A DNA stretch of 64,000 bases from Ornithoclostridium sp944380285. GTDB taxonomy: Bacteria; Bacillota; Clostridia; Christensenellales; UBA3700. Where the stretch lies: contig OZ006985.1 of assembly GCA_963931165.1 (NCBI GenBank), positions 372,001 to 436,000 on the forward strand. Direction: 5' to 3'. The translations under genes were made by a program, and so were the position numbers. The notes below the pieces were generated by a model. It made no database searches. It was not told where the DNA came from and was given only the letters and a program-made list of their open reading frames with translations. Shown here one piece after another: positions 1-7,339 of the stretch. Every line of letters begins with the position of its first letter. Position 1 is the stretch's first letter.

Positions 1-599
1 CGATCCTCGATGAGATCACAAAATACATCAAGATGTTCCAGTTCAACAGAACGGACAAGAACACCCTCAAGCTCACCGTCAATGAGGATGATATGAACGG
101 CGCGGGCGTCAAGTTCGAAGCCACCGCTTCCGTCACGAGAGACGCCGACGACACTGTCAACTCCCTCACCCTCTCGCTCGGCGCAGATGGTCTGGCGATC
201 AAGGGCAGCGACAATGTCAACACCACCCTCAAGATGGTCGACGGATGGCCGCTCTTGCAGATCGGCGGCGAGGGCAACCTGTTCAAGGCAGCGATCAATG
301 CAGTCGTCGAGGATGAGAGAGACATCAAAGAAGGTACGGACGCGGAAGGCATCAAGTTCTACTATCTCGACAAGAATGGCAATGGCAAGTATGACGAGCC
401 TGTCAAGAACGACAAAGGTGAGCTTGTTGGCGATGAGATCATCGACGCAGCCACCGCAAAGTCCAAGGACATGAACCTCACCATCGGTCTCAACCTCAAA
501 GGCATCGGCTACGGCGTTGTGCCCAAGGGAAAGCAGATCACCAAGGACAACTTCGGCGAACTGTTCAGCAACACCAACCTCGCGATCAGCGTTAAGTGA
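1..599 (+). CDS. C-terminal part of an unknown protein, 5' end outside the window
   Basis: The reading frame is open from the first bases of the window to a TGA at 597-599, so this is the 3' end of a longer gene, with about 199 codons visible. I do not recognise the family. The visible part is acidic, rich in Asp, Asn, Gly and Thr, with alternating hydrophobic residues that suggest beta structure. A DKNGNGKYDEP segment resembles a calcium-binding loop of the EF-hand or dockerin type. This composition is typical of exported proteins, but the N-terminus is missing, so export cannot be checked. A strong hairpin and then a long non-coding repeat follow the stop codon. The Met at position 33 is internal and is not a credible start, because it lacks a ribosome binding site and sits inside the open frame. 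Confidence 0.7.
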   Translation, partial: ILDEITKYIKMFQFNRTDKNTLKLTVNEDDMNGAGVKFEATASVTRDADDTVNSLTLSLGADGLAIKGSDNVNTTLKMVDGWPLLQIGGEGNLFKAAINAVVEDERDIKEGTDAEGIKFYYLDKNGNGKYDEPVKNDKGELVGDEIIDAATAKSKDMNLTIGLNLKGIGYGVVPKGKQITKDNFGELFSNTNLAISVK

Positions 600-630
600 T
601 CATCGTAAGTCTCAGGACTGAAAACAGTAC

Positions 631-660
631 GGGCACCCCTGCAAAGGGGTGCCCTTCCCT
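631..660 (+). terminator. Hairpin after the partial gene
   Basis: A perfect 9-bp stem (631-639 with 646-654) with loop TGCAAA begins 32 bases after the stop codon. The tail is pyrimidine-rich (TTCCCTTT), not a clean T-run, so termination is likely but not certain. Confidence 0.6.
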
Positions 661-756
661 TTAAGTTCCGCGCTCCCTTTGGGGCGCGGACTTTTTCACC
701 GCTTTGGACGGATCTTTTGCAATCTTTTACGCCGTCTGTCGCTTGCATACCGGCAG
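657..756 (+). repeat. 100-bp block identical to 51863-51962 (inverted)
   Basis: By eye the block matches its partner at every base, in opposite orientation 51 kb away. It contains a hairpin with a CCGCGC/GCGCGG stem (about 667-690) followed by CTTTTT, so it may double as a terminator for the upstream gene. Confidence 0.85.
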
Positions 757-777
757 GTAAGCGGCGTTCCACACGGC

Positions 778-832
778 GCAAAATCTTTGCAAAATCTCTC
801 GCCCAAAGCTACTTGGTTCTATCTGACAAATT
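778..832 (+). repeat. 55-bp block identical to 51502-51556 (inverted)
   Basis: Second exactly shared block of the element. The spacing to the 100-bp block differs between the copies (about 20 bases here, about 300 in copy B), so the element is modular and not a simple recent duplication. Confidence 0.85.
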
Positions 833-899
833 TAACTTTTCCAATCTTTAGATATAAGGATTAACTGCGAACGGGTTCCCTCTCAATACTCCCCTTCCG

Positions 900-1012
900 A
901 CACGACAAGCGCTCGCTCACCGCTCGCGGTCGTGTAAGGTGAAGTCCCCGAAGAGCGCGGTCGTTCGGGGACTTCGCTACCGAGTCGCGCGAGAAGCGCG
1001 GTTTCGCGCGAC
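900..1012 (+). repeat. Three-hairpin cassette (H1-H2-H3) of copy A
   Basis: H1 is 900-935 with stem ACACGAC/GTCGTGT. H2 is 941-975 with a perfect 12-bp stem and loop GAGCGCGGTCG. H3 is 984-1012 with stem GTCGCGCGA/TCGCGCGAC. The loops share AGCGCGGT (in H1 it is interrupted by a CTCGCTCACCGCT insert). The two cassettes in copy B keep these loops but differ in stem sequence with compensating changes. Confidence 0.8.
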
Positions 1013-1096
1013 ACAACGTCAAGTTGTCCGCGCCTCGACATTCGTTCTTTGTCTTTTTATGCGGATCTTGGCAACCCGAAACAACGCTTCAAATCA

Positions 1097-1128
1097 CAAT
1101 GCGCACGACTTGTAAGCCGTGCGCATTG
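1097..1128 (+). repeat. 11-bp hairpin inside copy A
   Basis: Arms 1097-1107 and 1118-1128 are perfectly complementary with a 10-base loop. The equivalent position in copy B also carries an inverted repeat, but the sequence is diverged. Confidence 0.55.
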
Positions 1129-1233
1129 CTCATATTCGCTGTTTTCGGTTTTGCCGCGTGGCGGCGGCAGAGTTGAACCGAGCGTCTCGTTCCGCTTGCC
1201 GAAGCTTTGCATTTTGCCGCAATTGTCCGCTCC

Positions 1234-1297
1234 GCCGAAGAACGCGGTCGTCGGGAACTTCGCTGCCAAGTCGCGCGTAAGCGCGGTTTCGCGCGAC
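1234..1297 (+). repeat. Decayed second H2-H3 cassette in copy A
   Basis: The segment 1235-1254 keeps a 4-bp remnant of H2 around a loop containing ACGCGGTCG. The segment 1270-1297 keeps H3 intact (GTCGCGCG/CGCGCGAC around TAAGCGCGGTTT). Confidence 0.65.
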
Positions 1298-1374
1298 GCG
1301 ACCCGTCAAGCCGACCGTCCTCCCGAAGTTCGATCTTCGACTTTTTGTGCGGAAGGGAACTTGCACTTTTTCGG

Positions 1375-1403
1375 TTGACAAATTCCATCGCATATTGTAA
1401 TAT
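1375..1403 (+). promoter_or_regulatory. Promoter of mscL
   Basis: TTGACA at 1375-1380 and TAATAT at 1398-1403 are separated by 17 bases and lie just upstream of mscL. Confidence 0.8.
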
Positions 1404-1433
1404 CTTGATGAAATAAAATTTGAGAGGTACATC

Positions 1434-1955
1434 ATGAAGAAGCTCCTGCAAGAATTCAAAGCTTTCATCAACAAGGGCAACGTCATGGATCTTGCCGTCG
1501 GTATGATCATTGGCTCTGCCTTCACCGCGATCGTCACCGCCCTCGTTCAAAACATCCTGACCCCGCTCATCAATTGGATCCCCGGCACCGGCGATACCGG
1601 CGCACTCCAGACCGTGCTGCGCGAAGCCGTCACCGATGAGGCAGGCAACGTCGTCACCCCGGCGCTCATCCTCGATTGGGGCGCAGTCATCAGCGCGATC
1701 ATCACTTTCCTTTGCACCGCGATCGTGCTCTTCCTCATCGTCAAGTTGTTCAACAAGATGAAGGAAGCGGGCGAAAAGGTAAAAGAAGCCGCCGCTCACA
1801 AGGACGAGCAAGCCGCCGAAGAGGCTGCCGAAGCTCCGGTCGAAGAAGCTGCCCCCGAGGTCGCTCCCGTCGAAGAGGTCAAGCCGAGCGAAAGCGAAAT
1901 GCTGTTGCGCGAGATCTTGGAAGAGCTCAAAAAGTCCAACAGCGCCAACGCGTGA
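1434..1955 (+). CDS. mscL: Large-conductance mechanosensitive channel MscL
   Basis: MscL forms a membrane channel that opens under membrane tension and releases solutes during osmotic downshock. The N-terminus carries the family signature: the amphipathic start, KGNVMDLAVGMIIG, and a first transmembrane helix at about residues 14-40. A second hydrophobic helix lies at about 80-105 (AVISAIITFLCTAIVLFLIV). The protein has 173 residues, longer than the usual 130-150. The extra length is an Ala/Glu/Pro-rich tail (about residues 115-155) before the typical C-terminal helix (EMLLREILEELKK). The start is supported by a GAGAGG ribosome site and the promoter just upstream. It appears to be monocistronic and ends at a strong terminator. 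Confidence 0.95.
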   Translation: MKKLLQEFKAFINKGNVMDLAVGMIIGSAFTAIVTALVQNILTPLINWIPGTGDTGALQTVLREAVTDEAGNVVTPALILDWGAVISAIITFLCTAIVLFLIVKLFNKMKEAGEKVKEAAAHKDEQAAEEAAEAPVEEAAPEVAPVEEVKPSESEMLLREILEELKKSNSANA

Positions 1956-1974
1956 TCGACAACACGCAAAAAAC

Positions 1975-2007
1975 AAAGCGCAAGCAAAATGCTTGCGCTT
2001 TTTGTTT
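1975..2007 (+). terminator. Terminator of mscL
   Basis: An 11-bp stem (1975-1985 with 1991-2001) is followed by TTTTTGTTT. The reverse strand also has a U-tract after the stem, so it can serve the converging ATPase gene as well. Confidence 0.85.
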
Positions 2008-3256
2008 ACATAAAATCAAAGTTGAGGTCTTTCAGCAAAAAGTCCAAAAGCCCCACCGTCACTATTCCGTCGTCGTCTATCCTCGCACTTATATTGTCCT
2101 TGACGACTATTATTTTGCGGAACGAATCGTCTATTTTGACAAGTGAGCGCTTTTCTTGTTTCAACTTGTCTTGCGTTGCCATTTCGTAAGCGGATTGAAT
2201 ATAAAATTTTTCCGCGCCTTTTGTCGCTATAAAGTCGACCTCAAGTTGTTTCGCCTTCCGCACATCGCCCTCGGTCTCGGTGACATCGACGATCCCTACA
2301 TCAACCGAAAAACCGCGCACACGCAACTCGTTGAAAATCACATTCTCCATGATGTGATTTTCCTCTATTTGCCTAAAATTGAGCCGCGCATTCCTCAACC
2401 CTACATCTGCCGCATAATATTTTTGAGGAGTGTCAAAATAGCGCCTGCCCTTGACGTCGTATCTCTTTGCGATCTCGAACAAAAATGCGTCGCACATTTG
2501 ATCCAAATATCTCCGCACGGTGTTTACGGACAAATTGCTGCCCTTGACCGACGCCAATGCATTTGCGATCCTCTTTGGGTTGGTGAGCGATCCGACCGCA
2601 GAACACACCAAATCGAATATCGCGTCCATCTCGTCCGGATATTGGATGCGATTGCGCGCCACGATATCGGCAAGATACACCTTTGACACCAAAGCCTTGA
2701 GATATTCTGCCTTTTGCTCGGCTTTTTGCCTCTCAAAAAGTGCCGGCATGCCCCCAAAACGGTGATATTCGTCCCAAGCCTTGTCGCGATCTCCCCCCTT
2801 TGCGCCATAAAATTCGGCAAATGTCAACGGATATACACGCACTTCGTCACCCCTTCCCCGGAACTCCGTCAAAATGTCGGTGGACAAAAATCGAGAATTG
2901 CTGCCCGTGACATACACATCCAAATTTCTCAATTGCGACAAGCTGTTCATCAATTCGGAAAAGTCCTCTACCTCCTGGACTTCATCCAAAAAGACATAAC
3001 ACCGCTCCTTCCCCTCGGACTTCGCAACGATGTCATCATACAACACCTCGGCGTCACGCCACTTTCGGCTTTTGATATTGTCCAATTTGTAGCACAAGAT
3101 GCAATCGTTTGGCACACCTTGCTCTCTTAAATATCCGCCGAAAATGTCGAACAGCAACACCGATTTGCCGCACCTGCGTATGCCGGTGATCACCTTGATC
3201 GAACCATTGTGCATCCTGTCTTTCAGACGTTCCAAATATATATCGCGTCTTATCAT
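2006..3256 (-). CDS. AAA-type ATPase with C-terminal DUF4143 domain
   Basis: A 416-residue member of the widespread single-gene ATPase family (AAA_14 plus DUF4143). The Walker A motif is GIRRCGKS at about residues 24-31, and the Walker B region is CYVFLDEVQEV at about 92-102. The C-terminal third carries the DUF4143 pattern ending in VDFIATKG. Biological roles in this family are mostly unknown, and these genes are scattered and highly mobile. It stands alone, reads towards mscL and shares that terminator. A GAGGAG ribosome site lies 5 bases before the ATG. Its promoter lies between two near-identical palindromes (3270-3305 and 3386-3425), which suggests tight control, perhaps by its own product. 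Confidence 0.85.
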   Translation of the reverse strand: MIRRDIYLERLKDRMHNGSIKVITGIRRCGKSVLLFDIFGGYLREQGVPNDCILCYKLDNIKSRKWRDAEVLYDDIVAKSEGKERCYVFLDEVQEVEDFSELMNSLSQLRNLDVYVTGSNSRFLSTDILTEFRGRGDEVRVYPLTFAEFYGAKGGDRDKAWDEYHRFGGMPALFERQKAEQKAEYLKALVSKVYLADIVARNRIQYPDEMDAIFDLVCSAVGSLTNPKRIANALASVKGSNLSVNTVRRYLDQMCDAFLFEIAKRYDVKGRRYFDTPQKYYAADVGLRNARLNFRQIEENHIMENVIFNELRVRGFSVDVGIVDVTETEGDVRKAKQLEVDFIATKGAEKFYIQSAYEMATQDKLKQEKRSLVKIDDSFRKIIVVKDNISARIDDDGIVTVGLLDFLLKDLNFDFM

Positions 3257-3269
3257 GTTCGTCTCCTCA

Positions 3270-3305
3270 CTGAAAATTCAGTCGACATGTAGACTAAATT
3301 TTCAG
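3270..3305. promoter_or_regulatory. Proximal palindrome (candidate operator)
   Basis: A 36-base near-perfect palindrome centred on ACATGT (half-site CTGAAAATT.AGTC.AC). It falls between the transcription start and the ATG of the DUF4143 ATPase, where a bound protein would block transcription or translation. Confidence 0.7.
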
Positions 3306-3319
3306 TTTTCTATAGTTAA

Positions 3320-3348
3320 ATTCTATCCATAAAAACGAAAAAAGTCAA
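3320..3348 (-). promoter_or_regulatory. Promoter of the DUF4143 ATPase gene
   Basis: TTGACT (3343-3348) and TAGAAT (3320-3325) on the minus strand with 17-base spacing. It sits between the two palindromes. Confidence 0.7.
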
Positions 3349-3385
3349 GCATTATCGAAGTTTTTCTTGCGTTATAATCTTTGGT

Positions 3386-3425
3386 CATTGAAAATTTGGT
3401 CGACATGTCGACTAAATTTTCAGTG
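3386..3425. promoter_or_regulatory. Distal palindrome (candidate operator)
   Basis: A second copy of the palindrome, the inner 34 bases (3389-3422) having one mismatched pair and the outer arms extending to 40 bases. Its centre is 118 bases from the proximal copy. The stretch 3426-3600 shows nothing else that I recognise. Confidence 0.7.
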
Positions 3426-3601
3426 AAAATAAGAAAAATTCTTAAAAATCCTCGATGACGCTTGATGTTTTTCAGATTATATCTTGTCGGAATTTATGTA
3501 AAATTACGATACGCTGCCCAAAATCATTGCAAAATACTTTGTCATCATATCGTTTGATCGGAACAAATCGGACAAGAACGCCCGGGAGACTTCGTTTCAG
3601 T

Positions 3602-3634
3602 AAAAAGTTCCGCGCCTCGATCTGTGCGCGGAAC
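3602..3634 (-). terminator. Terminator of the sialidase gene
   Basis: The stem GTTCCGCGC/GCGCGGAAC (3607-3615 with 3626-3634) is followed on the minus strand by TTTTT. It lies 33 bases past the sialidase stop codon. Confidence 0.85.
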
Positions 3635-3666
3635 ACAATTTACATCATGCAAATGCACACTGTATG

Positions 3667-5307
3667 TCAGCGTGCGAGCTTCAAAAACACAAGTTTTTCG
3701 TTATAGTTCACTCTTCCGACTTCCGCAAGCACATACATGCGCCCGTCGCCGTCCGCGGTCAGGCAGGAATAGCCGCTCGCGCCGCGATAGAGCAGCCTTG
3801 TCGTCCAGGTCGCACCGCCGTCCTCGCTCTCGCCCAGCGTCAGCTTGACGCGGGTGTGGAAGCTGTCGGGATAGGTGATCGCCAGCTTGCCGCCGACGCT
3901 CGCAAGCGACGCCATGCAGATGGGCGTTTTGAGCGGCGTCGCGACCTCTTTGCGCGCCCACGTCTCGCCGCCATCGGTCGAAAAACTCAATTTTTGATAT
4001 TGCTCGGGGTGCGGCATAGTGCAGCCCTTGCCGTCGCGGACGACAAGCACGAGTGTGCCGTCGTCAAGCTGCGCCGCCTCGCATTCGTTGCCGCTGCCCG
4101 CCGCGTCGCCCCTGTTCCAAGTCTCGCCGCCGTCGTCGCTGAAAATAACGTACGAATTGCCGCCGTTGGACGCGGGGATCACGATGCGCCCCTCATGCTC
4201 GCCGCGCAATTGAACGCCCTTGCCGGGACCGACCATCAGCGTGTGCTTGCGCACGCCGTCCTGTCCGCCCTTTGCGCCCTGCTCCTTTTCAAGGCTTATG
4301 TCGCGAAGTTCGCCCCACTCGATCGTGAGCTTCGCCGTCAATCTTCCCTTGACAAAATAGGTGTTGTAATCAAAATTGTCCTTCTTTGCCGCGGCAAGCA
4401 TAGCCATGCAGATCTCGCCCGTCGCCCTGTCGAGCGCCACGGTCGGGTTGCCGAACTTGCCGACCTCTTCGCCATAGGTGAACATCACCGCAAGCGGTGT
4501 CCAGGTGTCGCCGCCGTCCGCGGACAGCTTGCCCAGCATGTCGACGACGCCGGTGTCGTGAGAGCTGTTCTTACGCCCCTCGGCAAGCGCGAGCAGCACG
4601 TCGCAATTCAGATCGAGACCGCACTTTGCGTTGAGCACGTCCTTGTCGAGTGCGATCAGCGACGGGATGCGGAAGGTGCTGTATCCGCCCTCTCCGTTGC
4701 GGAAGATGTCAAGCGGCTCGCCCTCTATGCCGGCGAACTCTCCCATCGGCTGATTTTTCGCCCAAATGACGCTCATCGCCGCAGTGATCAGCAGCCCCGC
4801 GCAAAGCCCGAGAGCAAGCCCATGACAGCCGTATATCGCCGCCGCGACAGCCGCCGCGATCGTGAACGCCGCGCCGACGATCAGCACGATCACCGTCACC
4901 GTGTCCAGCGCAAGCGGTTGGAAAAAGTCGAGGATCAGGCATTTGAGCAACATCGCGACGAGCACCGCGACGCACGCCGCGATCGCAATGACAGCGAGCG
5001 CAAGCAACACCTTTGACTCCGAGCCTGCGGTAGCCGCGCCGAACGCCTGCCCGAGCGGATAGAACGCCAGCCCCACCGAGAGCATGAACGTCACCGCGTT
5101 CTTGTTGAAAAGCCCGTCGTTGAGCGCGACAAAGCGCGTCACACCCACGCACATCGCGGCAAACGCGACCGCCGCGATCGCACACGCAGCCGGTGCGGCG
5201 GCAAATCCGCCGTCCGCAAGCGCGGCGATGCATACCCACGCGACGAACATGATCGCCGAGAGATAAACCTGTTTGTCTTTGAAAATGGTCTTGAGTTCCG
5301 TCTTCAT
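3667..5307 (-). CDS. Membrane-anchored exo-sialidase (GH33-like)
   Basis: Sialidases remove terminal sialic acid from glycans. The C-terminal part (about residues 200-546) has the six-bladed propeller signs: FRIP at 213-216, and four Asp boxes (SADGGDTW about 262, SDDGGETW about 390, STDGGETW about 443, SEDGGATW about 494). It also has a Glu in GNECEAA about 408 and the presumed nucleophile Tyr in GYSCL about 513. The first 185 residues are instead hydrophobic, with about six membrane segments. The enzyme is therefore probably tethered to the membrane. I chose ATG 5307 because GGAG lies 7 bases upstream; the frame also has an in-frame TTG at 5322. It stands alone between its own promoter and terminator. 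Host mucin glycans are a plausible substrate (inference). Confidence 0.85.
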   Translation of the reverse strand: MKTELKTIFKDKQVYLSAIMFVAWVCIAALADGGFAAAPAACAIAAVAFAAMCVGVTRFVALNDGLFNKNAVTFMLSVGLAFYPLGQAFGAATAGSESKVLLALAVIAIAACVAVLVAMLLKCLILDFFQPLALDTVTVIVLIVGAAFTIAAAVAAAIYGCHGLALGLCAGLLITAAMSVIWAKNQPMGEFAGIEGEPLDIFRNGEGGYSTFRIPSLIALDKDVLNAKCGLDLNCDVLLALAEGRKNSSHDTGVVDMLGKLSADGGDTWTPLAVMFTYGEEVGKFGNPTVALDRATGEICMAMLAAAKKDNFDYNTYFVKGRLTAKLTIEWGELRDISLEKEQGAKGGQDGVRKHTLMVGPGKGVQLRGEHEGRIVIPASNGGNSYVIFSDDGGETWNRGDAAGSGNECEAAQLDDGTLVLVVRDGKGCTMPHPEQYQKLSFSTDGGETWARKEVATPLKTPICMASLASVGGKLAITYPDSFHTRVKLTLGESEDGGATWTTRLLYRGASGYSCLTADGDGRMYVLAEVGRVNYNEKLVFLKLAR

Positions 5308-5336
5308 AAGTTCTCCGCCCAAAATTTTCTATTACC

Positions 5337-5365
5337 ATTATCGTATATGCGCGCGCGTTTGTCAA
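5337..5365 (-). promoter_or_regulatory. Promoter of the sialidase gene
   Basis: TTGACA (5360-5365) and GATAAT (5337-5342) on the minus strand with 17-base spacing. Confidence 0.75.
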
Positions 5366-5376
5366 GCCGATATCTC

Positions 5377-5400
5377 AAAAAGGCGGCACATCGTGCCGCC
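5377..5400 (-). terminator. Terminator of the glycosyltransferase operon
   Basis: The 8-bp stem GGCGGCAC/GTGCCGCC with a 3-base loop is followed by TTTTT on the minus strand. Confidence 0.85.
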
Positions 5401-5422
5401 CCACACCGCAAACTCTCGCCAT

Positions 5423-6496
5423 TCAGGTCGAATTTTGCGATACATATTGCAAATTTTGTTTGAGCCGCTCATCTTCCGGGCTGTGTTCGAGCGCTGTTTT
5501 GAGCGCTTCTTCCGCGCCCTTTCTGTCGCCCAAATTCCAAAGCGCGACCGACAAGATGTCGTACGGCAGCGCGCCCCACGCTTCGGGCGTGTTGATGTAC
5601 GACAGACTTCGCCGCTCGATCGCGAGCGCGCGCCCGGCAAAATACGCCGCGCCGTGCCACATGCCGCCGTCCAGACATTGCCGCGCCGCGTCCAGCCACG
5701 GCTCGCGCAGCCACGGCGCCTCCGCGCACGCACGCATCAGCCATTCCTCCGCCTCCGCGCGCCGCCCGAGCGCACCCAAACAGCTTGCGATATAGCGCAT
5801 AGACGCTGCTCTCTCGTCCCGCCAGACAGCGGTCGGCAGCTCCAAGTGCCGTTTGAGCGCCGCGATCGCGTCCTCGTACCTGCCGTGAAACATATATTCC
5901 CTGCCCAAATAGTGCGCGTTGCGGTCGTCGGTCGGGTCCTCCCTGACCGACAGTTCAAGCAGCGGCAGATAGCCGGCGCGCGACTTGTGCGGATCGGGTC
6001 GGTGCATCAGCGTCACCCCCTCCGCCATCGCGTACTTCGCCTCGCCCGAAACGGGTACGACGACCTCGTGCACCGGGTGGCGCCACTCAAAGCCGCGGCG
6101 CGCGTGCGCCTTGCTTATCCAAAAGACATAGCCCTCTTTGCCGTCGGGCAGATAGTTCCAGACATAGCGGTATTTGACCGCGTTCGCGCCGCTCGACGCC
6201 GCCTTCTCGAACGCCGCGCGCCAGCCGGGCGTAAACTCCTCGTCGAGGTCGGTGCAGACGCAAAGATCGGCGTTCTCGGGCACGAACTCGAGCGAACGGT
6301 TGCGCGCCTTGTCAAACCGAAAAGGCTCAAATTCCTCCCTGACCACGACCGCGCCGAGCGACCGCAATTTGTCCGCGGTGCCGTCCTTCGAGCCGGTGTC
6401 GAGCACATATATCCCATCCGCCTCGCTCATCGAAGTCATCCACCTTTCGGCGAACTTCTCCTCGTCGCGGGCGATCGCATAGACATAGATCTTCAT
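5423..6496 (-). CDS. Family 2 glycosyltransferase with TPR repeats
   Basis: A 357-residue protein. The N-terminal GT2 domain shows the nucleotide-sugar fold: MKIYVYAIARDEE start, DTGSKDGT at 33-40, and the metal-binding DLDEEF at 83-88. The C-terminal part (about 200-350) has tetratricopeptide-like helices (for example RYEDAIAALKRHLELP and DRKGAEEALKTALEHSPED). This GT2-TPR layout occurs in SunS-like and related enzymes that glycosylate proteins or peptides. The acceptor is unknown here. The start at 6496 matches the canonical N-terminus of the domain. It is the last gene after the dehydrogenase and the NYN gene, separated from the latter by a 110-base gap holding a terminator-like hairpin. 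Confidence 0.85.
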   Translation of the reverse strand: MKIYVYAIARDEEKFAERWMTSMSEADGIYVLDTGSKDGTADKLRSLGAVVVREEFEPFRFDKARNRSLEFVPENADLCVCTDLDEEFTPGWRAAFEKAASSGANAVKYRYVWNYLPDGKEGYVFWISKAHARRGFEWRHPVHEVVVPVSGEAKYAMAEGVTLMHRPDPHKSRAGYLPLLELSVREDPTDDRNAHYLGREYMFHGRYEDAIAALKRHLELPTAVWRDERAASMRYIASCLGALGRRAEAEEWLMRACAEAPWLREPWLDAARQCLDGGMWHGAAYFAGRALAIERRSLSYINTPEAWGALPYDILSVALWNLGDRKGAEEALKTALEHSPEDERLKQNLQYVSQNST

Positions 6497-6531
6497 ATTG
6501 CAGACTATGCCCGCGCGCTGTTTTGCGTGAG

Positions 6532-6564
6532 AAAAAGGGGCGGCGAAAACGAGTTCCGCCGCTC
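6532..6564 (-). terminator. Terminator-like hairpin between the NYN and glycosyltransferase genes
   Basis: A GC-rich stem (GGCGGCG/CGCCGCC type, with an internal mismatch) is followed by CCTTTTTCTC on the minus strand. It would reduce read-through from the NYN gene into the glycosyltransferase gene. Confidence 0.6.
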
Positions 6565-6606
6565 CGTTCATACAGAGTGTTTTGTGCCGTTTATCGACAC
6601 GGGCGC

Positions 6607-7332
6607 CTATTTTGTATTGATGTTCATCCCCGTAACCGGATCGGTGATCAGATCGAACCTGTCCTCCGAAAAGAACTTGTACGCCTTGTTGACGCCGTAG
6701 TTGCGATAGTCGAACGAAGGGTACGCCTGATAGATCTTGTCCATCACCGCGGACAGCTGACACGGCTTGCCCGCCTCCTCGATGATGCGCTCGGCGAAGT
6801 TTTCGATCTCCTCTTTGGGGACAGGCTTCTTTTCCGCTTCGGGCTTTTTGCGGCTCTTTGCCGGCTGCTTCTTTTTGGCGCTCTTTGCCGGCTGCTCCTC
6901 GCCCTCATCCAAAATGAAAAAGCGGTCGCATGCGTGTACGAACGACTCGGGCGTCTTCTTCTCGCCCGCGCCGATCACATAGATGTTGGACTCTTTGAGC
7001 CGCTTGGCAAGCCCGGTGAAGTCGCTGTCGCTCGACATCAGGCACATCGCGTTGACGTTGCCGCTGTAAAGTATGTCCATCGCGTCGATGATCATCTTTG
7101 AGTCGGTCACGTTCTTTCCCGTCGTGTACGAATATTGCTGGACGGGCGTCAGCGAAAAGTCGTTGACGATGTCCCGCCACCCGGCGGCGACCTTCTTGGT
7201 GAAGTCTCCGTACATGCGCCTGTACGATACGCGCCCGAGCAAGATCAGCTCCTTTTCAAGTTTGCCCATATACTTGGCGGACACGTTTTCGGTGTCGATC
7301 AAGAGGGCTATCGTAAAGTTCTCGTTCTCCAT
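6607..7332 (-). CDS. NYN-domain RNase-like protein with C-terminal OST-HTH (LOTUS) domain
   Basis: A 241-residue member of the LabA/DUF88 group. The N-terminal PIN-like NYN domain shows LIDTENV (11-17), SKMIIDAMDIL (78-88) and SSDSDF (100-105). These supply the acidic cluster expected of a metal-dependent RNase. A Lys/Pro-rich linker (about 148-173) leads to a winged-helix OST-HTH segment (about 174-232), which binds RNA in other members. No substrate is known. The start at 7332 gives the canonical first strand MENENFTIALLIDTEN. It lies 7 bases downstream of the dehydrogenase gene and is probably co-transcribed with it. Confidence 0.85.
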   Translation of the reverse strand: MENENFTIALLIDTENVSAKYMGKLEKELILLGRVSYRRMYGDFTKKVAAGWRDIVNDFSLTPVQQYSYTTGKNVTDSKMIIDAMDILYSGNVNAMCLMSSDSDFTGLAKRLKESNIYVIGAGEKKTPESFVHACDRFFILDEGEEQPAKSAKKKQPAKSRKKPEAEKKPVPKEEIENFAERIIEEAGKPCQLSAVMDKIYQAYPSFDYRNYGVNKAYKFFSEDRFDLITDPVTGMNINTK

Positions 7333-7339
7333 ATCTCTC

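Larger units (their letters stand above)
657..1371 (+). repeat. Structured non-coding repeat element, copy A
   Basis: About 700 bases carry no plausible gene but share several blocks with the region 50980-51962 on the opposite strand. Blocks in order are: a 100-base stretch identical to 51863-51962; a 55-base stretch identical to 51502-51556; a three-hairpin cassette (900-1012); a stretch around 1130-1175 matching 50980-51017; and a decayed second cassette (1234-1297). Short frames in the region are poorly supported and their translations merely follow the DNA repeat. The element starts straight after a gene end, as copy B does. Function is unknown. Candidates are a structured RNA, a non-autonomous mobile element, or a DNA-binding platform. 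Confidence 0.75.

Noticed and set aside
649..864. Small gene in repeat copy A, similar to one in copy B
   Set aside because: The protein similarity exists only because the DNA blocks are identical; the frames have no ribosome sites and diverge at once outside the blocks.
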